64,000 nucleotides of DNA from an uncultured Lachnospiraceae bacterium (GCA_959022495.1 CAUEYX010000006.1:62001-126000), one strand, 5' to 3'. Counted from the first letter of the stretch, positions 1 to 8,446 are shown. Numbers and translations are program-made. The notes: a model not told the origin generated them from the sequence alone.

Positions 1-729
1 AAGTTCCTGGTCGAATTCAGCGGAAGCGCCGTCCAAAAGCTCAATCTCTTCATTGAGCGTCACCTTTGCCTCCGTGCCAAGCAGCCAGTCCACCTCCGGA
101 TTCTGGATATCCACTTTCTTTACTTCACCGATGGAAGTTCCCTTCCTCGTGTCAGAGAACAATTCCACTTCTCGTTTCTGCCGGTCATAGACGCCTTTGA
201 ACTCTTTTCCCGATCCGATGGGCCAGTTCACCGGACATGTGGGGATACCCAGCTCTTTCTCTATATCATCCAGGAGGTCAAAGGTATCCTTTGCATCCCG
301 GTCCATCTTATTAATGAATGTGAAGATCGGAATATGGCGCATGGCGCAGACCTTAAACAGCTTTCTAGTCTGTGCCTCAACGCCCTTGGACGCGTCAATG
401 ACCATAACCGCGGAGTCCGCCGCCATCAGCGTGCGGTACGTGTCCTCCGAGAAGTCCTGATGCCCCGGTGTATCCAGAATATTGATGCAGTATCCGCCGT
501 AATTAAACTGCAGTACCGAGGAGGTCACAGAGATTCCTCTCTCCTTCTCGATCTCCATCCAGTCTGAGACCGCGTGCTTTGCCGTTGCCTTTCCCTTTAC
601 AGAACCCGCGGTGTTGATGACCCCGCCGTAGAGAAGAAATTTCTCCGTGAGGGTCGTCTTTCCCGCGTCCGGGTGGGAAATGATCGCGAATGTCCTTCGT
701 TTTTTTATTTCATTTATCATATCCGACAT
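1..729 (-). CDS. prfC: Peptide chain release factor 3 (3' end cut by window)
   Basis: This is the N-terminal 243 codons of a translational GTPase that recycles RF1/RF2 from the ribosome after peptide release. The protein starts MSDMINEIKKRRTFAII and shows the G1 loop SHPDAGKTTLTEK, the switch region GISVTSS, the G3 motif DTPGHQDFSEDT and the G4 motif NKMD, in the order and spacing of RF3 rather than EF-G. The ATG at 729 was chosen; a second in-frame ATG lies three codons later. The gene runs off the left edge. It lies downstream of the spoIIIA operon but is separated from it by a terminator, so it probably has its own promoter, which I could not pinpoint in the 107-base gap. Confidence 0.93.
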   Translation of the reverse strand, partial: MSDMINEIKKRRTFAIISHPDAGKTTLTEKFLLYGGVINTAGSVKGKATAKHAVSDWMEIEKERGISVTSSVLQFNYGGYCINILDTPGHQDFSEDTYRTLMAADSAVMVIDASKGVEAQTRKLFKVCAMRHIPIFTFINKMDRDAKDTFDLLDDIEKELGIPTCPVNWPIGSGKEFKGVYDRQKREVELFSDTRKGTSIGEVKKVDIQNPEVDWLLGTEAKVTLNEEIELLDGASAEFDQEL

Positions 730-754
730 AATCTACCTCTGCTTTCACTGGCGC

Positions 755-789
755 AAAAAATAACAGCGCCGACGTACATCGACGCTATT
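755..789 (-). terminator. Rho-independent terminator ending the spoIIIA operon
   Basis: On the minus strand, an 11-bp stem with only G-U wobbles as imperfections (plus-strand arms 762-772 and 779-789, 6-nt loop) is followed by a run of six T (755-760). It sits between the stop of spoIIIAH and prfC and isolates the sporulation operon from the release-factor gene. Confidence 0.8.
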
Positions 790-836
790 ATACTCGCTTT
801 TTATACTGCATGCAATATAAAATTCCAATCTCCGCT

Positions 837-1448
837 TCACTCGTGAATCGGTGTGATCACAATATTTTCAGGCGCGATCTCCGTTTTCCTTGTCACAATA
901 TCCTCAATCTGCGCCCGGTTGGCATCCGTCAGTTCCTCCGCTTTAACAACCACATCCGCGGAATCCGCGTCAAGACTTACAACCGCTTCTGAAAATCCCT
1001 TGGACGCCATCAGCGTCTCAATGGCAGCCTCCTGCTCCGCGATCTGTGTCATCTGTACCATCTGGTCCACCGCGGACTGCTTCTCCGCGTCGCTCAAATT
1101 CGTATTATCAATAATCCCTTGAAGTGTTTCCTTATTCTGCGCGCGGACCTGCTCTCTTGTAACCTTCGCCTGCGCCACAGTCGTCTCAGCCGCCCCGCTG
1201 GTGAGTACGGCTTCCCCCGGCGTGCCCTCCACCTCAGAGTCATTGCTCTCGATGTCCTCTGTCCCTGTCTCGATATCTTCCTGAGAAATATCGAGGAGCT
1301 CCTGATTGGCCAGATCCGCGTTGGCCTCTTCCGTGCCGTCCGCCGACTCTCCAAACAGCCTGCCGGAATAATTCAGATATCCGGCAACTGCGATCATGAC
1401 CGCGAGGGTAGCAATAATGATCTGGTTTTTCTTAAATAATCGTTTCAC
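837..1448 (-). CDS. spoIIIAH: Stage III sporulation protein AH
   Basis: This is the mother-cell component of the SpoIIIA-SpoIIQ channel (feeding tube) that spans the two membranes around the forespore. SpoIIIAH forms the ring that contacts SpoIIQ. The protein has a short basic N-terminus (KRLFKKNQ), one membrane segment at about residues 8-25 (IIIATLAVMIAVAGYLNYS), an acidic linker and a C-terminal YscJ/FliF-like ring domain with TLMASKGFSEAVVSL and a terminal ITPIHE. I chose a GTG start at 1448, because AAGGAGG lies 9 nt upstream on the minus strand; the longer ATG-initiated reading to 1475 would overlap spoIIIAG and has no ribosome site. It is the last gene of the operon. Length 203 aa, close to the family norm. 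Confidence 0.93.
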   Translation of the reverse strand: MKRLFKKNQIIIATLAVMIAVAGYLNYSGRLFGESADGTEEANADLANQELLDISQEDIETGTEDIESNDSEVEGTPGEAVLTSGAAETTVAQAKVTREQVRAQNKETLQGIIDNTNLSDAEKQSAVDQMVQMTQIAEQEAAIETLMASKGFSEAVVSLDADSADVVVKAEELTDANRAQIEDIVTRKTEIAPENIVITPIHE

Positions 1449-1471
1449 TCTTATGATCCTCCTTCTATGTA

Positions 1472-2074
1472 TCAAGCCCGTTTCATTATTTTAATCTTAT
1501 GCGCCTCCACACCGAATAATGCCTGAACCGCCTCTGTAATATTCTGTGCCACAACCGCGTTGTCACCGCCGTCCGCGATCACCACCACCCCCTCCACTTC
1601 CGGGGCAAGTTCTTTGCTCACATAGGGCGTGGATGCCCCTTCTGCTGTCTGCTCATAGACGCTCGTCTTATCCGAAGACTGGTCCTCCACGCTCCTTGTG
1701 CCCCCACTGCTGTCCTCCTCCTGAGTAGACTGGCTGGAGCTGGACTGATCCTTCTCGATAATCTTCTGGCCATCTGATTTCAGAGTAATCATCACCGTCA
1801 CCTCACCTACCCCCTCCACGTCTTTCAGGACCCGGGCAGTCTTTTCCTCCAGATATTTCTCGTAATCCCCGTTATCCCGGACATTCACAGAAGACAGCGC
1901 ATCCTGCGTCTTCTCCGCTTCCTGGTCCGCGCCGTCGGACGAATCAGGCACAGGGAAGACAATCACAAGAAGGAGGACGCCTGCCAGCAGGATAATAAGA
2001 AGCTGGTTTTTCTTCGGCAGTTTCTCCCCGCTGCGCAGGGCAGTGATCCATTTTTTCCATTTCTCATTTTCCAA
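1472..2074 (-). CDS. spoIIIAG: Stage III sporulation protein AG
   Basis: This is the large ring-forming subunit of the SpoIIIA channel. One membrane helix near residues 22-40 (LLIILLAGVLLLVIVFPVP) is followed by a Ser/Gln/Asp-rich variable stretch and a ring-building domain with the features VEGVGEVTVMITLKS and PEVEGVVVIADGG, typical of SpoIIIAG. The likely start is TTG at 2074: GGAGG lies 9 nt upstream inside the end of spoIIIAF, giving an 11-bp overlap and probable translational coupling. The nearer ATG is out of frame. An upstream in-frame ATG at 2119 would lie deep within spoIIIAF. Confidence 0.92.
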   Translation of the reverse strand: MENEKWKKWITALRSGEKLPKKNQLLIILLAGVLLLVIVFPVPDSSDGADQEAEKTQDALSSVNVRDNGDYEKYLEEKTARVLKDVEGVGEVTVMITLKSDGQKIIEKDQSSSSQSTQEEDSSGGTRSVEDQSSDKTSVYEQTAEGASTPYVSKELAPEVEGVVVIADGGDNAVVAQNITEAVQALFGVEAHKIKIMKRA

Positions 2075-2453
2075 TCTCAATCTCCTCCACCTTGATCGTC
2101 TCCTCTTCCTGAGGCACATCTTCCCCGGTCACACCGCCGCCATCTGAGTCGGTCCCGCCGTCCGGGGCTTCTCCGAGAAATTCAAAAATCTCCGCCTGTT
2201 CAAAGATCTCCTCTGCCCGCTCGATTTCTTCCCGTTCCATCTCATATTCCCTCCCGCTGTAAATCGCGCGGAATGTCTCCCCCATCCCTGCAAGCTTAAG
2301 CAGAGGTCCTGCCAGGAGCAGAATCAGGACCAGGCCGGAAAAGAATCGGATATATTTCCCGTAGTCTTTTCCCGGTATGGCATGCATCACGGCAGCCATC
2401 ACAATCAGATAAACCGAGATATTCTGTATCCACCCATAGATTCCTTCCAGCAT
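2064..2453 (-). CDS. spoIIIAF: Stage III sporulation protein AF
   Basis: This is a small membrane protein of the SpoIIIA complex. The start MLEGIYGWIQNISVYLIV at 2453 is preceded by AGGAGG on the minus strand; longer readings up to 2576 overlap spoIIIAE and lack a ribosome site. Two membrane helices (about residues 10-27 and 36-53) are followed by a highly acidic Glu/Asp-rich cytoplasmic or intermembrane tail (EREEIERAEEIFEQAEIFEF, then GGTDSDGGG). At 129 aa it is shorter than the roughly 200 aa of Bacillus SpoIIIAF, with the C-terminal domain replaced by the acidic tail, as often in Clostridia. Confidence 0.85.
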   Translation of the reverse strand: MLEGIYGWIQNISVYLIVMAAVMHAIPGKDYGKYIRFFSGLVLILLLAGPLLKLAGMGETFRAIYSGREYEMEREEIERAEEIFEQAEIFEFLGEAPDGGTDSDGGGVTGEDVPQEEETIKVEEIEIGK

Positions 2454-2467
2454 GTCTTCCCTCCTAT

Positions 2468-3640
2468 TCAGGATGTCGATGCCGCGGCCACCGCGATCGT
2501 CAAAAGAAACAGAAGACCCACGGTAAAGACCAGCCTGACCATCAGTTCGTACCCCTCGCTGACCCCGCTGATGCATGCCGTGATCCGCTTATCGGACACC
2601 GGCTGCACAAGAGCCGCCGCCAGTTTATAGATCAAGGCCATCAGGGCCAGCTGGATAATCGGGCCAAGGCAGATCATCACCGCAATGACTGCGCCTGCCA
2701 TCCCGATCCCGTTCTTGATCAGCACCGCTGTGCCCAGGAACACCTCCGCGGCTCCGCCCATTGCATTGCCCACCCAGGGAAGGGCTTCCGCGGTCCGTGT
2801 AAGGGCACTTCTCTTCAGCGTATCAATGGCCGGTGCAAGAAGCCCTTGGACAACATTTACCCCGATCACACAGGCAAGAAGTGTCTTCAGAGCCCATGTC
2901 ACCAGCTTGTGGGCCAGCTCCGCCAGTTCAGACAGGAAATCCTCTCCGGTCAGGTTCCCCAGGACCCGGACCATGATATAGATATGGATAACCGGGAGCA
3001 GGAAACGGATGATCACGAGCTCAACTATGTAGATTAAAAATAGGATCACATTATAAAAAAACATGGAGGAAGCGCTGCCCGAAGCAAACGCTACTGCCAG
3101 AAAATAGCTTGGGCACAGCACCCGCATAAATTCCACCACGGAGTCAAGCTTCCCCTCCAGCCCCCGCGCCGCAGTCTGAAAAGATGTCAGACAGAGCATA
3201 ATTAAAAGCATATATAATACATAAAAACTGATATCGGATATCTGCCTGCTCCGAAACGCCCCGGAAAAATTGCTGAACACTGCCGCCGCCAGCGCGATGA
3301 GTACAATGTAAACCAGATTATTCCAGTTATACCGGAACTCGTAAGACACCACATCCGCAAGATAATCGATCAGTACTCCGCCCGCTCTCTCTGTATCCCC
3401 GGACATCAGGACTGACACCACATCCCTGAATTGAACCTTCTCTTCCGGAAACATCTCCTGCAGACTTCTCTCAATCTCATCAAAATCAAACTCTGAAAAG
3501 ATCGCCTCCTCAATTTTCTCCTGGACCACATCCGGATCTTCAGGCTCCTGTTCCTGCGCATTGACGATTTTCGATCCCAGCCCGAAGACAAGAAGAACCA
3601 GGATGATCGTAAACAGAAACTGCCCCTTTCTCCCGCTCAT
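2468..3640 (-). CDS. spoIIIAE: Stage III sporulation protein AE
   Basis: This is the polytopic core of the SpoIIIA channel. It has a cleavable signal peptide (residues 1-28, ending VNAQ), an extracytoplasmic stretch of about 80 aa with the acidic EEAIFSEFDFDEIERSLQEM, then seven to eight hydrophobic helices (for example YIVLIALAAAVFSNFSG and IAVMICLGPIIQLALMALIY). The length of 390 aa matches the family. The start codon overlaps the spoIIIAD stop in an ATGA arrangement, which implies translational coupling. Confidence 0.93.
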   Translation of the reverse strand: MSGRKGQFLFTIILVLLVFGLGSKIVNAQEQEPEDPDVVQEKIEEAIFSEFDFDEIERSLQEMFPEEKVQFRDVVSVLMSGDTERAGGVLIDYLADVVSYEFRYNWNNLVYIVLIALAAAVFSNFSGAFRSRQISDISFYVLYMLLIMLCLTSFQTAARGLEGKLDSVVEFMRVLCPSYFLAVAFASGSASSMFFYNVILFLIYIVELVIIRFLLPVIHIYIMVRVLGNLTGEDFLSELAELAHKLVTWALKTLLACVIGVNVVQGLLAPAIDTLKRSALTRTAEALPWVGNAMGGAAEVFLGTAVLIKNGIGMAGAVIAVMICLGPIIQLALMALIYKLAAALVQPVSDKRITACISGVSEGYELMVRLVFTVGLLFLLTIAVAAASTS

Positions 3641-4023
3641 GACAAAAACTCCCGGATTGTTTCTAAAAGCGCCAGCAGCACCGGCATGCCCAGGGCCAGT
3701 ATCGTCAATTTCGCGAAAATCTCAATCTGTCCGGCTATGGTCTGGTACCCGGCGTCTTTACAAATACCGGACGAAAACTCGGCAATGTAAGTGATGCCGA
3801 TCATCTTCAGCATGGTGGCGAGATATCCGGCATCCATATCAATATATGAAGCGATCTGCCCCACGGTGCGGATAAAGATTCCAAGCCTGTCCACGATGAA
3901 TGAAAACAGGATAATGCTTACTGCTACACTCACATAGATTCCATACTCTGTTTTTCCGCCCTTAAGCTGCACTGCCAGCAGCGCGCCAATCACGCCGATT
4001 ATACCGATCTGCACCATACTCAT
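3637..4023 (-). CDS. spoIIIAD: Stage III sporulation protein AD
   Basis: This is a small integral membrane protein of the SpoIIIA complex, 128 aa, with about four hydrophobic helices and the family-typical LKMIGITYIAEFSSGICKDAGY segment near residues 76-97 and TILALGMPVLLALLETI near the C-terminus. The start at 4023 (MSMVQIG) was chosen because GGAGG lies 7 nt upstream; the longer MWGGGG version would place this ribosome site inside the gene. It overlaps spoIIIAE by 4 bp. Confidence 0.92.
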   Translation of the reverse strand: MSMVQIGIIGVIGALLAVQLKGGKTEYGIYVSVAVSIILFSFIVDRLGIFIRTVGQIASYIDMDAGYLATMLKMIGITYIAEFSSGICKDAGYQTIAGQIEIFAKLTILALGMPVLLALLETIREFLS

Positions 4024-4058
4024 GCCGCCACCTCCCCACAAGACATCCCGCCTTCAGT

Positions 4059-4253
4059 TCACAGTGCAAAAAGCTGACGGATCGACAGGAAAAGGTCGTA
4101 AATATAGGGAAGTATCCACGACAGTACAAGAATCAGTCCTGCCAGGCTTGCGAGAAATGCCTGCTCTTCCCTCCCACTGTGCTTGAGCACCTGGCTTAAT
4201 ATGGATACCAGAATTCCCACCGCTGCAATCTTAAAAATCAGACTTATACTCAT
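4059..4253 (-). CDS. spoIIIAC: Stage III sporulation protein AC
   Basis: This 64-aa protein has two helices (IFKIAAVGILVSILSQVL, then the basic/polar loop KHSGREEQ, then AFLASLAGLILVLSWILPYIYDL), the exact size and layout of SpoIIIAC. It belongs to the SpoIIIA secretion-like complex and is encoded between spoIIIAB and spoIIIAD, as in all endospore formers. Confidence 0.93.
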   Translation of the reverse strand: MSISLIFKIAAVGILVSILSQVLKHSGREEQAFLASLAGLILVLSWILPYIYDLFLSIRQLFAL

Positions 4254-4266
4254 ACACCCTCCCTGT

Positions 4267-4785
4267 TCAAAGCAGGATTACAATGAGGAAGATACCGCCC
4301 ATCACACCTAAGCAGCCGCCGACTTTCGTTTTGGCAGACAGCCCTTCCCGCAGCTTCTCAATCTCCAGATCCACCCTGTTTAAATACATCTGCAGGGCAT
4401 GGTCCAGCGTGTTCTTCTCCAAGCTTCCTAGAAATGTACCCGGCTCTTTCACCAGAATTGAATGTTCGTATTTCAAGTTCAGCTCACCCAGGTATTTGTC
4501 CACGCATCGGTTCCACATTCTGGCAAATCCATATTCCTCCCGCTTCTCCATCTCCGCTGCCATTTTTATGAGCCACCTTCTGTAAGGTTCCCTCACCCTT
4601 CTCGACACTTCCGCAAATATTTCCGGCAGCGGCGCGTGAGTATATGCGATCTCTCCCTTAATCAGGCTCATCACATAGCGGAAATAGAGCATCTTTCCCA
4701 AATACTGTTTCAGCTCTTTCCCATACACATACCCTGCGCCGCCGGTTGCTGTCAGGATCAAGATCCCGCCAATCACCCTCTGCAC
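4267..4785 (-). CDS. spoIIIAB: Stage III sporulation protein AB
   Basis: This 172-aa protein has a short N-terminal hydrophobic segment (IGGILILTATGGAGYVYG), a helical soluble domain with GEIAYTHAPLPEIFAEVS (characteristic of SpoIIIAB/GspF-like folds) and a C-terminal membrane helix (GCLGVMGGIFLIVILL). It resembles a reduced type II/IV secretion platform protein and probably anchors the SpoIIIAA ATPase. It overlaps spoIIIAA by 13 bp. Confidence 0.92.
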   Translation of the reverse strand: MQRVIGGILILTATGGAGYVYGKELKQYLGKMLYFRYVMSLIKGEIAYTHAPLPEIFAEVSRRVREPYRRWLIKMAAEMEKREEYGFARMWNRCVDKYLGELNLKYEHSILVKEPGTFLGSLEKNTLDHALQMYLNRVDLEIEKLREGLSAKTKVGGCLGVMGGIFLIVILL

Positions 4786-5711
4786 AACACACTCCCCCGC
4801 TCATCATAGACTCCCCTGATCTCTCCCGGCTGTTTCCCGTTCCCGAGCACCACATACCGCTCAAACATCCTTCTTCTGACCAATTCCCCAAGCACTGGCT
4901 TCTTTGTCGCCTCGTTCATATCCAGCCCATGTACACTGGCGATCAGTTTACACCCGCACTGCATGGCATATTCGACCGCATGGATATCTTCGCTTGTCCC
5001 GATCTCATCCACCGCGATCACCTGGGGAGACATGGAACGGATCAGCATAATCATTCCCTCTGCTTTCGGACAGCAGTCCAGAATATCTGTCCGCGTCCCA
5101 AGATGATTCTGGGCAATCCCCAGATAACACCCGCCCAGCTCCGAGCGCTCATCCACCACTCCCACTGAACACCCCTTTACATATTGGTTCCCATCGGAAA
5201 TCTGCCGGATCAGGTCTCTGATCAATGTTGTCTTCCCGCAGCAGGGCGGCGAGATAATCAGCGTATGGCATACCTGCATATTTTTTGTGATATAGGGAAG
5301 TATCCTGTCGGCGCACCCTAACACCTCATGGGATACTCGTATATTGACGGAAGATATGTACTGGATATTTTTCACCTTTTCTTTTTCCATAATCACTTTT
5401 CCTGCCACTCCTACTCTGTGCCCTCCTTCTATCGTCAGGAATCCCTGCCTCAACTCATTTTCATACGCGTAGAGGGAGTAATGGCTGATATACTCCATTG
5501 TCTCCCTCATTTCTTCCTTTGTAACAATATGCGGCTGTCCCCCTGCCGGCAGGACTTTTTCCCTGTTTTCTCTCAGAACGCGCAGCGGCTGCCCGGTTCG
5601 GAGCCGTATCTCCTGGAGTTCCTCGACATCTGGTACATCCTCCTCAATGATCCTGCGCACACTCTTCGCCAGGACATTCAGTATCTGCGCCTTTCTATCC
5701 CTTCTTTCCAT
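4773..5711 (-). CDS. spoIIIAA: Stage III sporulation protein AA (ATPase)
   Basis: This is the secretion-type ATPase that powers the SpoIIIA channel. Residues about 165-172 form the Walker A loop (PPCCGKTT), followed by the family motif GVVDERSELGG, Walker B-like VIAVDEIG and a sensor region ASVHG. I chose the ATG at 5711 (MERRDRKAQIL, 312 aa, against about 307 in Bacillus) because GAGGTGG precedes it; the longer reading to 5795 runs into the miaB terminator. It is the first gene of the eight-gene spoIIIA operon. Confidence 0.94.
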   Translation of the reverse strand: MERRDRKAQILNVLAKSVRRIIEEDVPDVEELQEIRLRTGQPLRVLRENREKVLPAGGQPHIVTKEEMRETMEYISHYSLYAYENELRQGFLTIEGGHRVGVAGKVIMEKEKVKNIQYISSVNIRVSHEVLGCADRILPYITKNMQVCHTLIISPPCCGKTTLIRDLIRQISDGNQYVKGCSVGVVDERSELGGCYLGIAQNHLGTRTDILDCCPKAEGMIMLIRSMSPQVIAVDEIGTSEDIHAVEYAMQCGCKLIASVHGLDMNEATKKPVLGELVRRRMFERYVVLGNGKQPGEIRGVYDERGSVLCRG

Positions 5712-5730
5712 CTTGTCCACCTCTTTACAC

Positions 5731-5758
5731 AATATATGTGTACGCTCCGAAAATATTC
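5731..5758 (-). promoter_or_regulatory. Possible sigma-E promoter of spoIIIA
   Basis: On the minus strand, GAATATT (5752-5758) and CATATATT (5731-5738) are separated by 13 nt, about 20 nt upstream of the spoIIIAA start. They resemble the sigma-E -35 (kmATATT) and -10 (CATACAnT) elements, and spoIIIA is a sigma-E operon in Bacillus. The -10 match is imperfect. Confidence 0.5.
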
Positions 5759-5797
5759 CTGAAAATCTCCCGGCTTTTCGCGAATGTATTAACACCT

Positions 5798-5832
5798 AAA
5801 AAAAGAATCCTCGGATATTTCACCGAAGATTC
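5798..5832 (-). terminator. Terminator downstream of miaB
   Basis: On the minus strand, a 10-bp stem with one G-U pair (arms 5805-5814 and 5823-5832, 8-nt loop) is followed by seven T (5798-5804). It ends the miaB transcript just before the spoIIIA promoter region. Confidence 0.85.
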
Positions 5833-5865
5833 CTCTGATATTCCTTTTCCCGGGGATTCCCCCTG

Positions 5866-7332
5866 TCAGTTCTTTATTTGTCTGCCAATATAATAGAAGC
5901 CCCTGCATTCTTCCAGACTGATGTCCACCAGTTTCCCGATCTGGGATACTTCCCCCGGGAAATGGACGAGAAGATTGTTACTGAGCCGGCCGGTCAGAAG
6001 CTTTGGATCGTGTTCATTCACAGATTCCGCAAGCACGGGCTGTACCGTCCCCTGATGGACGGCGCACATCTCTGTGGCAATCTTCTGCACTTCTGAAAGC
6101 AGCCGGTCAAAACGGTCCTTCACAACCTCTTCCGGCACCTGATCTTCCATCACTGCCGCAGGCGTACCTGTGCGTTTGGAGTAGATAAAGGTAAACGCGC
6201 TGTCATACCGAACTTGCCTTACGACATCCAGTGTCTCTTGGAAGTCCTCCTCCGTCTCTCCTGGAAATCCGACGATGATATCCGTGGTCAGTGAGATTCC
6301 CGGCACTGCAGCCCGGATTTTTTTCACCAGTTCCAGATAATGCTCCTTCGTGTAACGGCGGTTCATCTTCTCCAGAATCCGGGTGCTTCCCGACTGAACC
6401 GGAAGATGGAGATGCCTGCAGATTTTCTTCGACTGCCTCATCACCTCAATCAGCTCATCGGACAGATCTTTGGGGTGGGACGTCATAAACCGTATCCGTT
6501 CAATCCCCTCGATCTTCTCAATCTCTTTCAACAACTGGGCAAATGTCATAGGCTCGTCCAGCGTTTTTCCATAGGAATTGACATTCTGTCCCAGAAGCAT
6601 GACTTCCACTACCCCGTCAGCCGCAAGCCTCTCGATCTCACGGATAATCGCCCGCGGATCACGGCTTCTCTCCCTGCCCCTTACATAGGGCACAATACAG
6701 TAACTGCAGAAATTGTTACAGCCGAACATAATATTGACCCCGGATTTAAAGGGATACTTGCGCTCACTTGGGAGGTCCTCCACGATCTTATCCGTGTCAT
6801 TCCAGATGTCAATGACCATGCGCCCAGATTCCATGCGGGTCACAAGAAGTTCCGCGAATTTAAAAATATTGTGAGTCCCAAAAATCAGGTCCACAAACCC
6901 GTAACTCTTCTTCAGCTTCTCTACCACTTCCGGTTCCTGCATCATACATCCGCACAGGGCGATCATCATACGCGGATTCTTTTTCTTAATATGGCCAAGG
7001 TGCCCCAGTCGTCCATACACGCGCTGATTTGCGTTCTCACGCACGGTACACGTGTTGTAAATAATAAAATCCGCCTTCTCTTCATCCGGTTCTTTTATGT
7101 ATCCCACCTGCTCCAAGATTCCCATAAGTTTTTCCGAGTCTCTCGCATTCATCTGACAGCCGAAAGTTGTAACGCAGAAAGTAAGCTGCCGCCCGGCAGC
7201 TTCTTTCATTTTCTCCAGATGTTTTCGGGCTCTCTCTATAAAATAGTACTGTCTCTCTGGCTCTGACACCGGGATATCCATCCCGTCCGTGTAAAGCTCT
7301 ATCCTGTTATTGTCCATTTCTTCTACCTGCAT
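5866..7332 (-). CDS. miaB: tRNA-2-methylthio-N6-dimethylallyladenosine synthase
   Basis: This radical-SAM methylthiotransferase converts i6A37 to ms2i6A37 in tRNAs reading UNN codons. The N-terminal UPF0004 domain carries the three cysteines of the auxiliary cluster (TTFGCQMNARDSEKL, NTCTVRENA, CGCMMQ); the central radical SAM domain has CNNFCSYCIVPYVRGRERSR; a C-terminal TRAM domain follows (about residues 425-485). The N-terminus is extended by about 45 aa, as in other clostridial MiaB proteins. The start is uncertain: ATG at 7332 or the next ATG five codons later, both with weak ribosome sites. It follows a DUF4250 gene. Confidence 0.95.
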   Translation of the reverse strand: MQVEEMDNNRIELYTDGMDIPVSEPERQYYFIERARKHLEKMKEAAGRQLTFCVTTFGCQMNARDSEKLMGILEQVGYIKEPDEEKADFIIYNTCTVRENANQRVYGRLGHLGHIKKKNPRMMIALCGCMMQEPEVVEKLKKSYGFVDLIFGTHNIFKFAELLVTRMESGRMVIDIWNDTDKIVEDLPSERKYPFKSGVNIMFGCNNFCSYCIVPYVRGRERSRDPRAIIREIERLAADGVVEVMLLGQNVNSYGKTLDEPMTFAQLLKEIEKIEGIERIRFMTSHPKDLSDELIEVMRQSKKICRHLHLPVQSGSTRILEKMNRRYTKEHYLELVKKIRAAVPGISLTTDIIVGFPGETEEDFQETLDVVRQVRYDSAFTFIYSKRTGTPAAVMEDQVPEEVVKDRFDRLLSEVQKIATEMCAVHQGTVQPVLAESVNEHDPKLLTGRLSNNLLVHFPGEVSQIGKLVDISLEECRGFYYIGRQIKN

Positions 7333-7374
7333 TTCCTGTCATTGTCTTATTCCGGCGCACAGGACGCCTTTTTA

Positions 7375-7557
7375 TTATACAAACTGGTTTCTCCGGGCAT
7401 CATATGTATAGTCGATAACCTCAAGTTTCCCTGCCAGTTCCGCCCTGTCGATCTGTAAATCATCACAGAGCGCATCCAGTGAAGGATAGAAATCCCTCAG
7501 CTTTGTATTCACTACACCCAAAAGTATCACCGGGTCTCCGGGTAATCCTGCGAGCAT
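7375..7557 (-). CDS. DUF4250 domain-containing small protein
   Basis: This is a 60-aa soluble protein of unknown function with the conserved GDPVILLGVVNTKLRDFYPS and LDALCDDL segments of the DUF4250 family, common in Lachnospiraceae. It overlaps the end of the 5-formyl-THF cyclo-ligase gene by 31 bp and lies 42 bp upstream of miaB, so it is probably translated from the same messenger. No catalytic motif is visible. Confidence 0.8.
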   Translation of the reverse strand: MLAGLPGDPVILLGVVNTKLRDFYPSLDALCDDLQIDRAELAGKLEVIDYTYDARRNQFV

Positions 7558-8114
7558 TTTATCAGCTCCTTTTCTGTAATAATCATTTCCGCCCGGACGT
7601 CATATTCATCCACCGGGATTTGCTCCATGCACTGTGTGTCAAACGCCAGCGCGGCCTTTCTGCATCTGTCATTCCCCGCAAGATAGGCGTCATAAAAGCC
7701 GCCCCCATAGCCGATCCTCGCTCCTGAGCGGTCAAATGCCGCCCCCGGAAGAATAACCAGCGTCTCTTCATCCGGCAGAGGCGCTTTGGCGCACCACGGT
7801 CCGGGCTCTGGTATATTCCATGCTCCTGGCCTTAAGTCCGCCCGGCTTTTGATAAAGAAAAATTCCATCCTTCTCCTGCCGACAATCCGTGGAACCGCCA
7901 CTTTCTTTCCTCGTCTGAGGGATTCCTCGATAATGCCGGCTGTCCCAACCTCGTCCCGGAACGATGCATAGCAGTAGATACGGCGGGCATTCTCATAAAT
8001 TTCTTCCCGCAGAAGCCGTTCCATGACCGCCTGTTCTGCCGCCTTTCGCTCTTCCTTTCCCATCCCCGCCCTGACCGCGAAGGCGCGTTCTCTAATTTCC
8101 TCTTTTGTTTCCAT
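7527..8114 (-). CDS. 5-formyltetrahydrofolate cyclo-ligase
   Basis: This enzyme uses ATP to convert 5-formyl-THF to 5,10-methenyl-THF, returning stored folate to the one-carbon pool also served by FolD and Fhs near 52 kb. The family signatures are visible: a basic N-terminal helix, YASFRDEVGT, KVAVPRIVGRRRMEFFF, and the phosphate-binding GAAFDRSGARIGYGGGFYD. The start at ATG 8114 gives 195 aa; the alternative TTG four codons upstream is less likely. It overlaps the DUF896 gene by 23 bp. Confidence 0.92.
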   Translation of the reverse strand: METKEEIRERAFAVRAGMGKEERKAAEQAVMERLLREEIYENARRIYCYASFRDEVGTAGIIEESLRRGKKVAVPRIVGRRRMEFFFIKSRADLRPGAWNIPEPGPWCAKAPLPDEETLVILPGAAFDRSGARIGYGGGFYDAYLAGNDRCRKAALAFDTQCMEQIPVDEYDVRAEMIITEKELIKCSQDYPETR

Positions 8115-8313
8115 ACTTTTCACCAAGATTTATGACTGTGCCGTCTTTTTCTTCTATATCAATATTGTTGAGCTGCCCTCTTAAATTTCTTTTTACTGCC
8201 TCCAAGTACTCGGCGCGCAGCAGCTTCTGCTCCTGACGCTCTGTTTCTGTAAGCCCTTCGGTTTTTGATTTCCTGTACAGCTCGTTGATTCTGTTTATCT
8301 TCTGTCCATCCAT
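8092..8313 (-). CDS. DUF896 domain-containing protein
   Basis: This 73-aa basic, helical protein matches the YnzC-like DUF896 family: INELYRKSKTEGLTETE, then EQKLLRAEYLEAVKRNLRGQL and the terminal NIDIEEKDGTV. The family forms small helical hairpins of unknown function and is SOS-linked in Bacillus. It opens the operon DUF896, 5-FCL, DUF4250 and miaB, with a sigma-A-like promoter 70 nt upstream. Confidence 0.9.
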   Translation of the reverse strand: MDGQKINRINELYRKSKTEGLTETERQEQKLLRAEYLEAVKRNLRGQLNNIDIEEKDGTVINLGEKYGNKRGN

Positions 8314-8383
8314 GGCTTTCCCTCTCCGCTGAATCTTAATACCCGGCTCGGTTTCTTCCGCGCCTTTTGTTTCACAGGTCTGT

Positions 8384-8412
8384 ATTATACACTATTTACT
8401 CCGCTTCGTCCA
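8384..8412 (-). promoter_or_regulatory. Sigma-A-like promoter of the DUF896-miaB operon
   Basis: On the minus strand, TGGACG (8407-8412), a 17-nt spacer and a perfect TATAAT (8384-8389) lie 70 nt upstream of the DUF896 start codon. Confidence 0.6.
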
Positions 8413-8446
8413 GACAGACATACTTTCACATCAGCCCGCGTGTCTG

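Noticed and set aside
6340..7266. Plus-strand ORF of 308 codons antisense to miaB
   Set aside because: It mirrors the coding frame of miaB, which has clear radical SAM motifs; it has no ribosome site and no recognisable domain.
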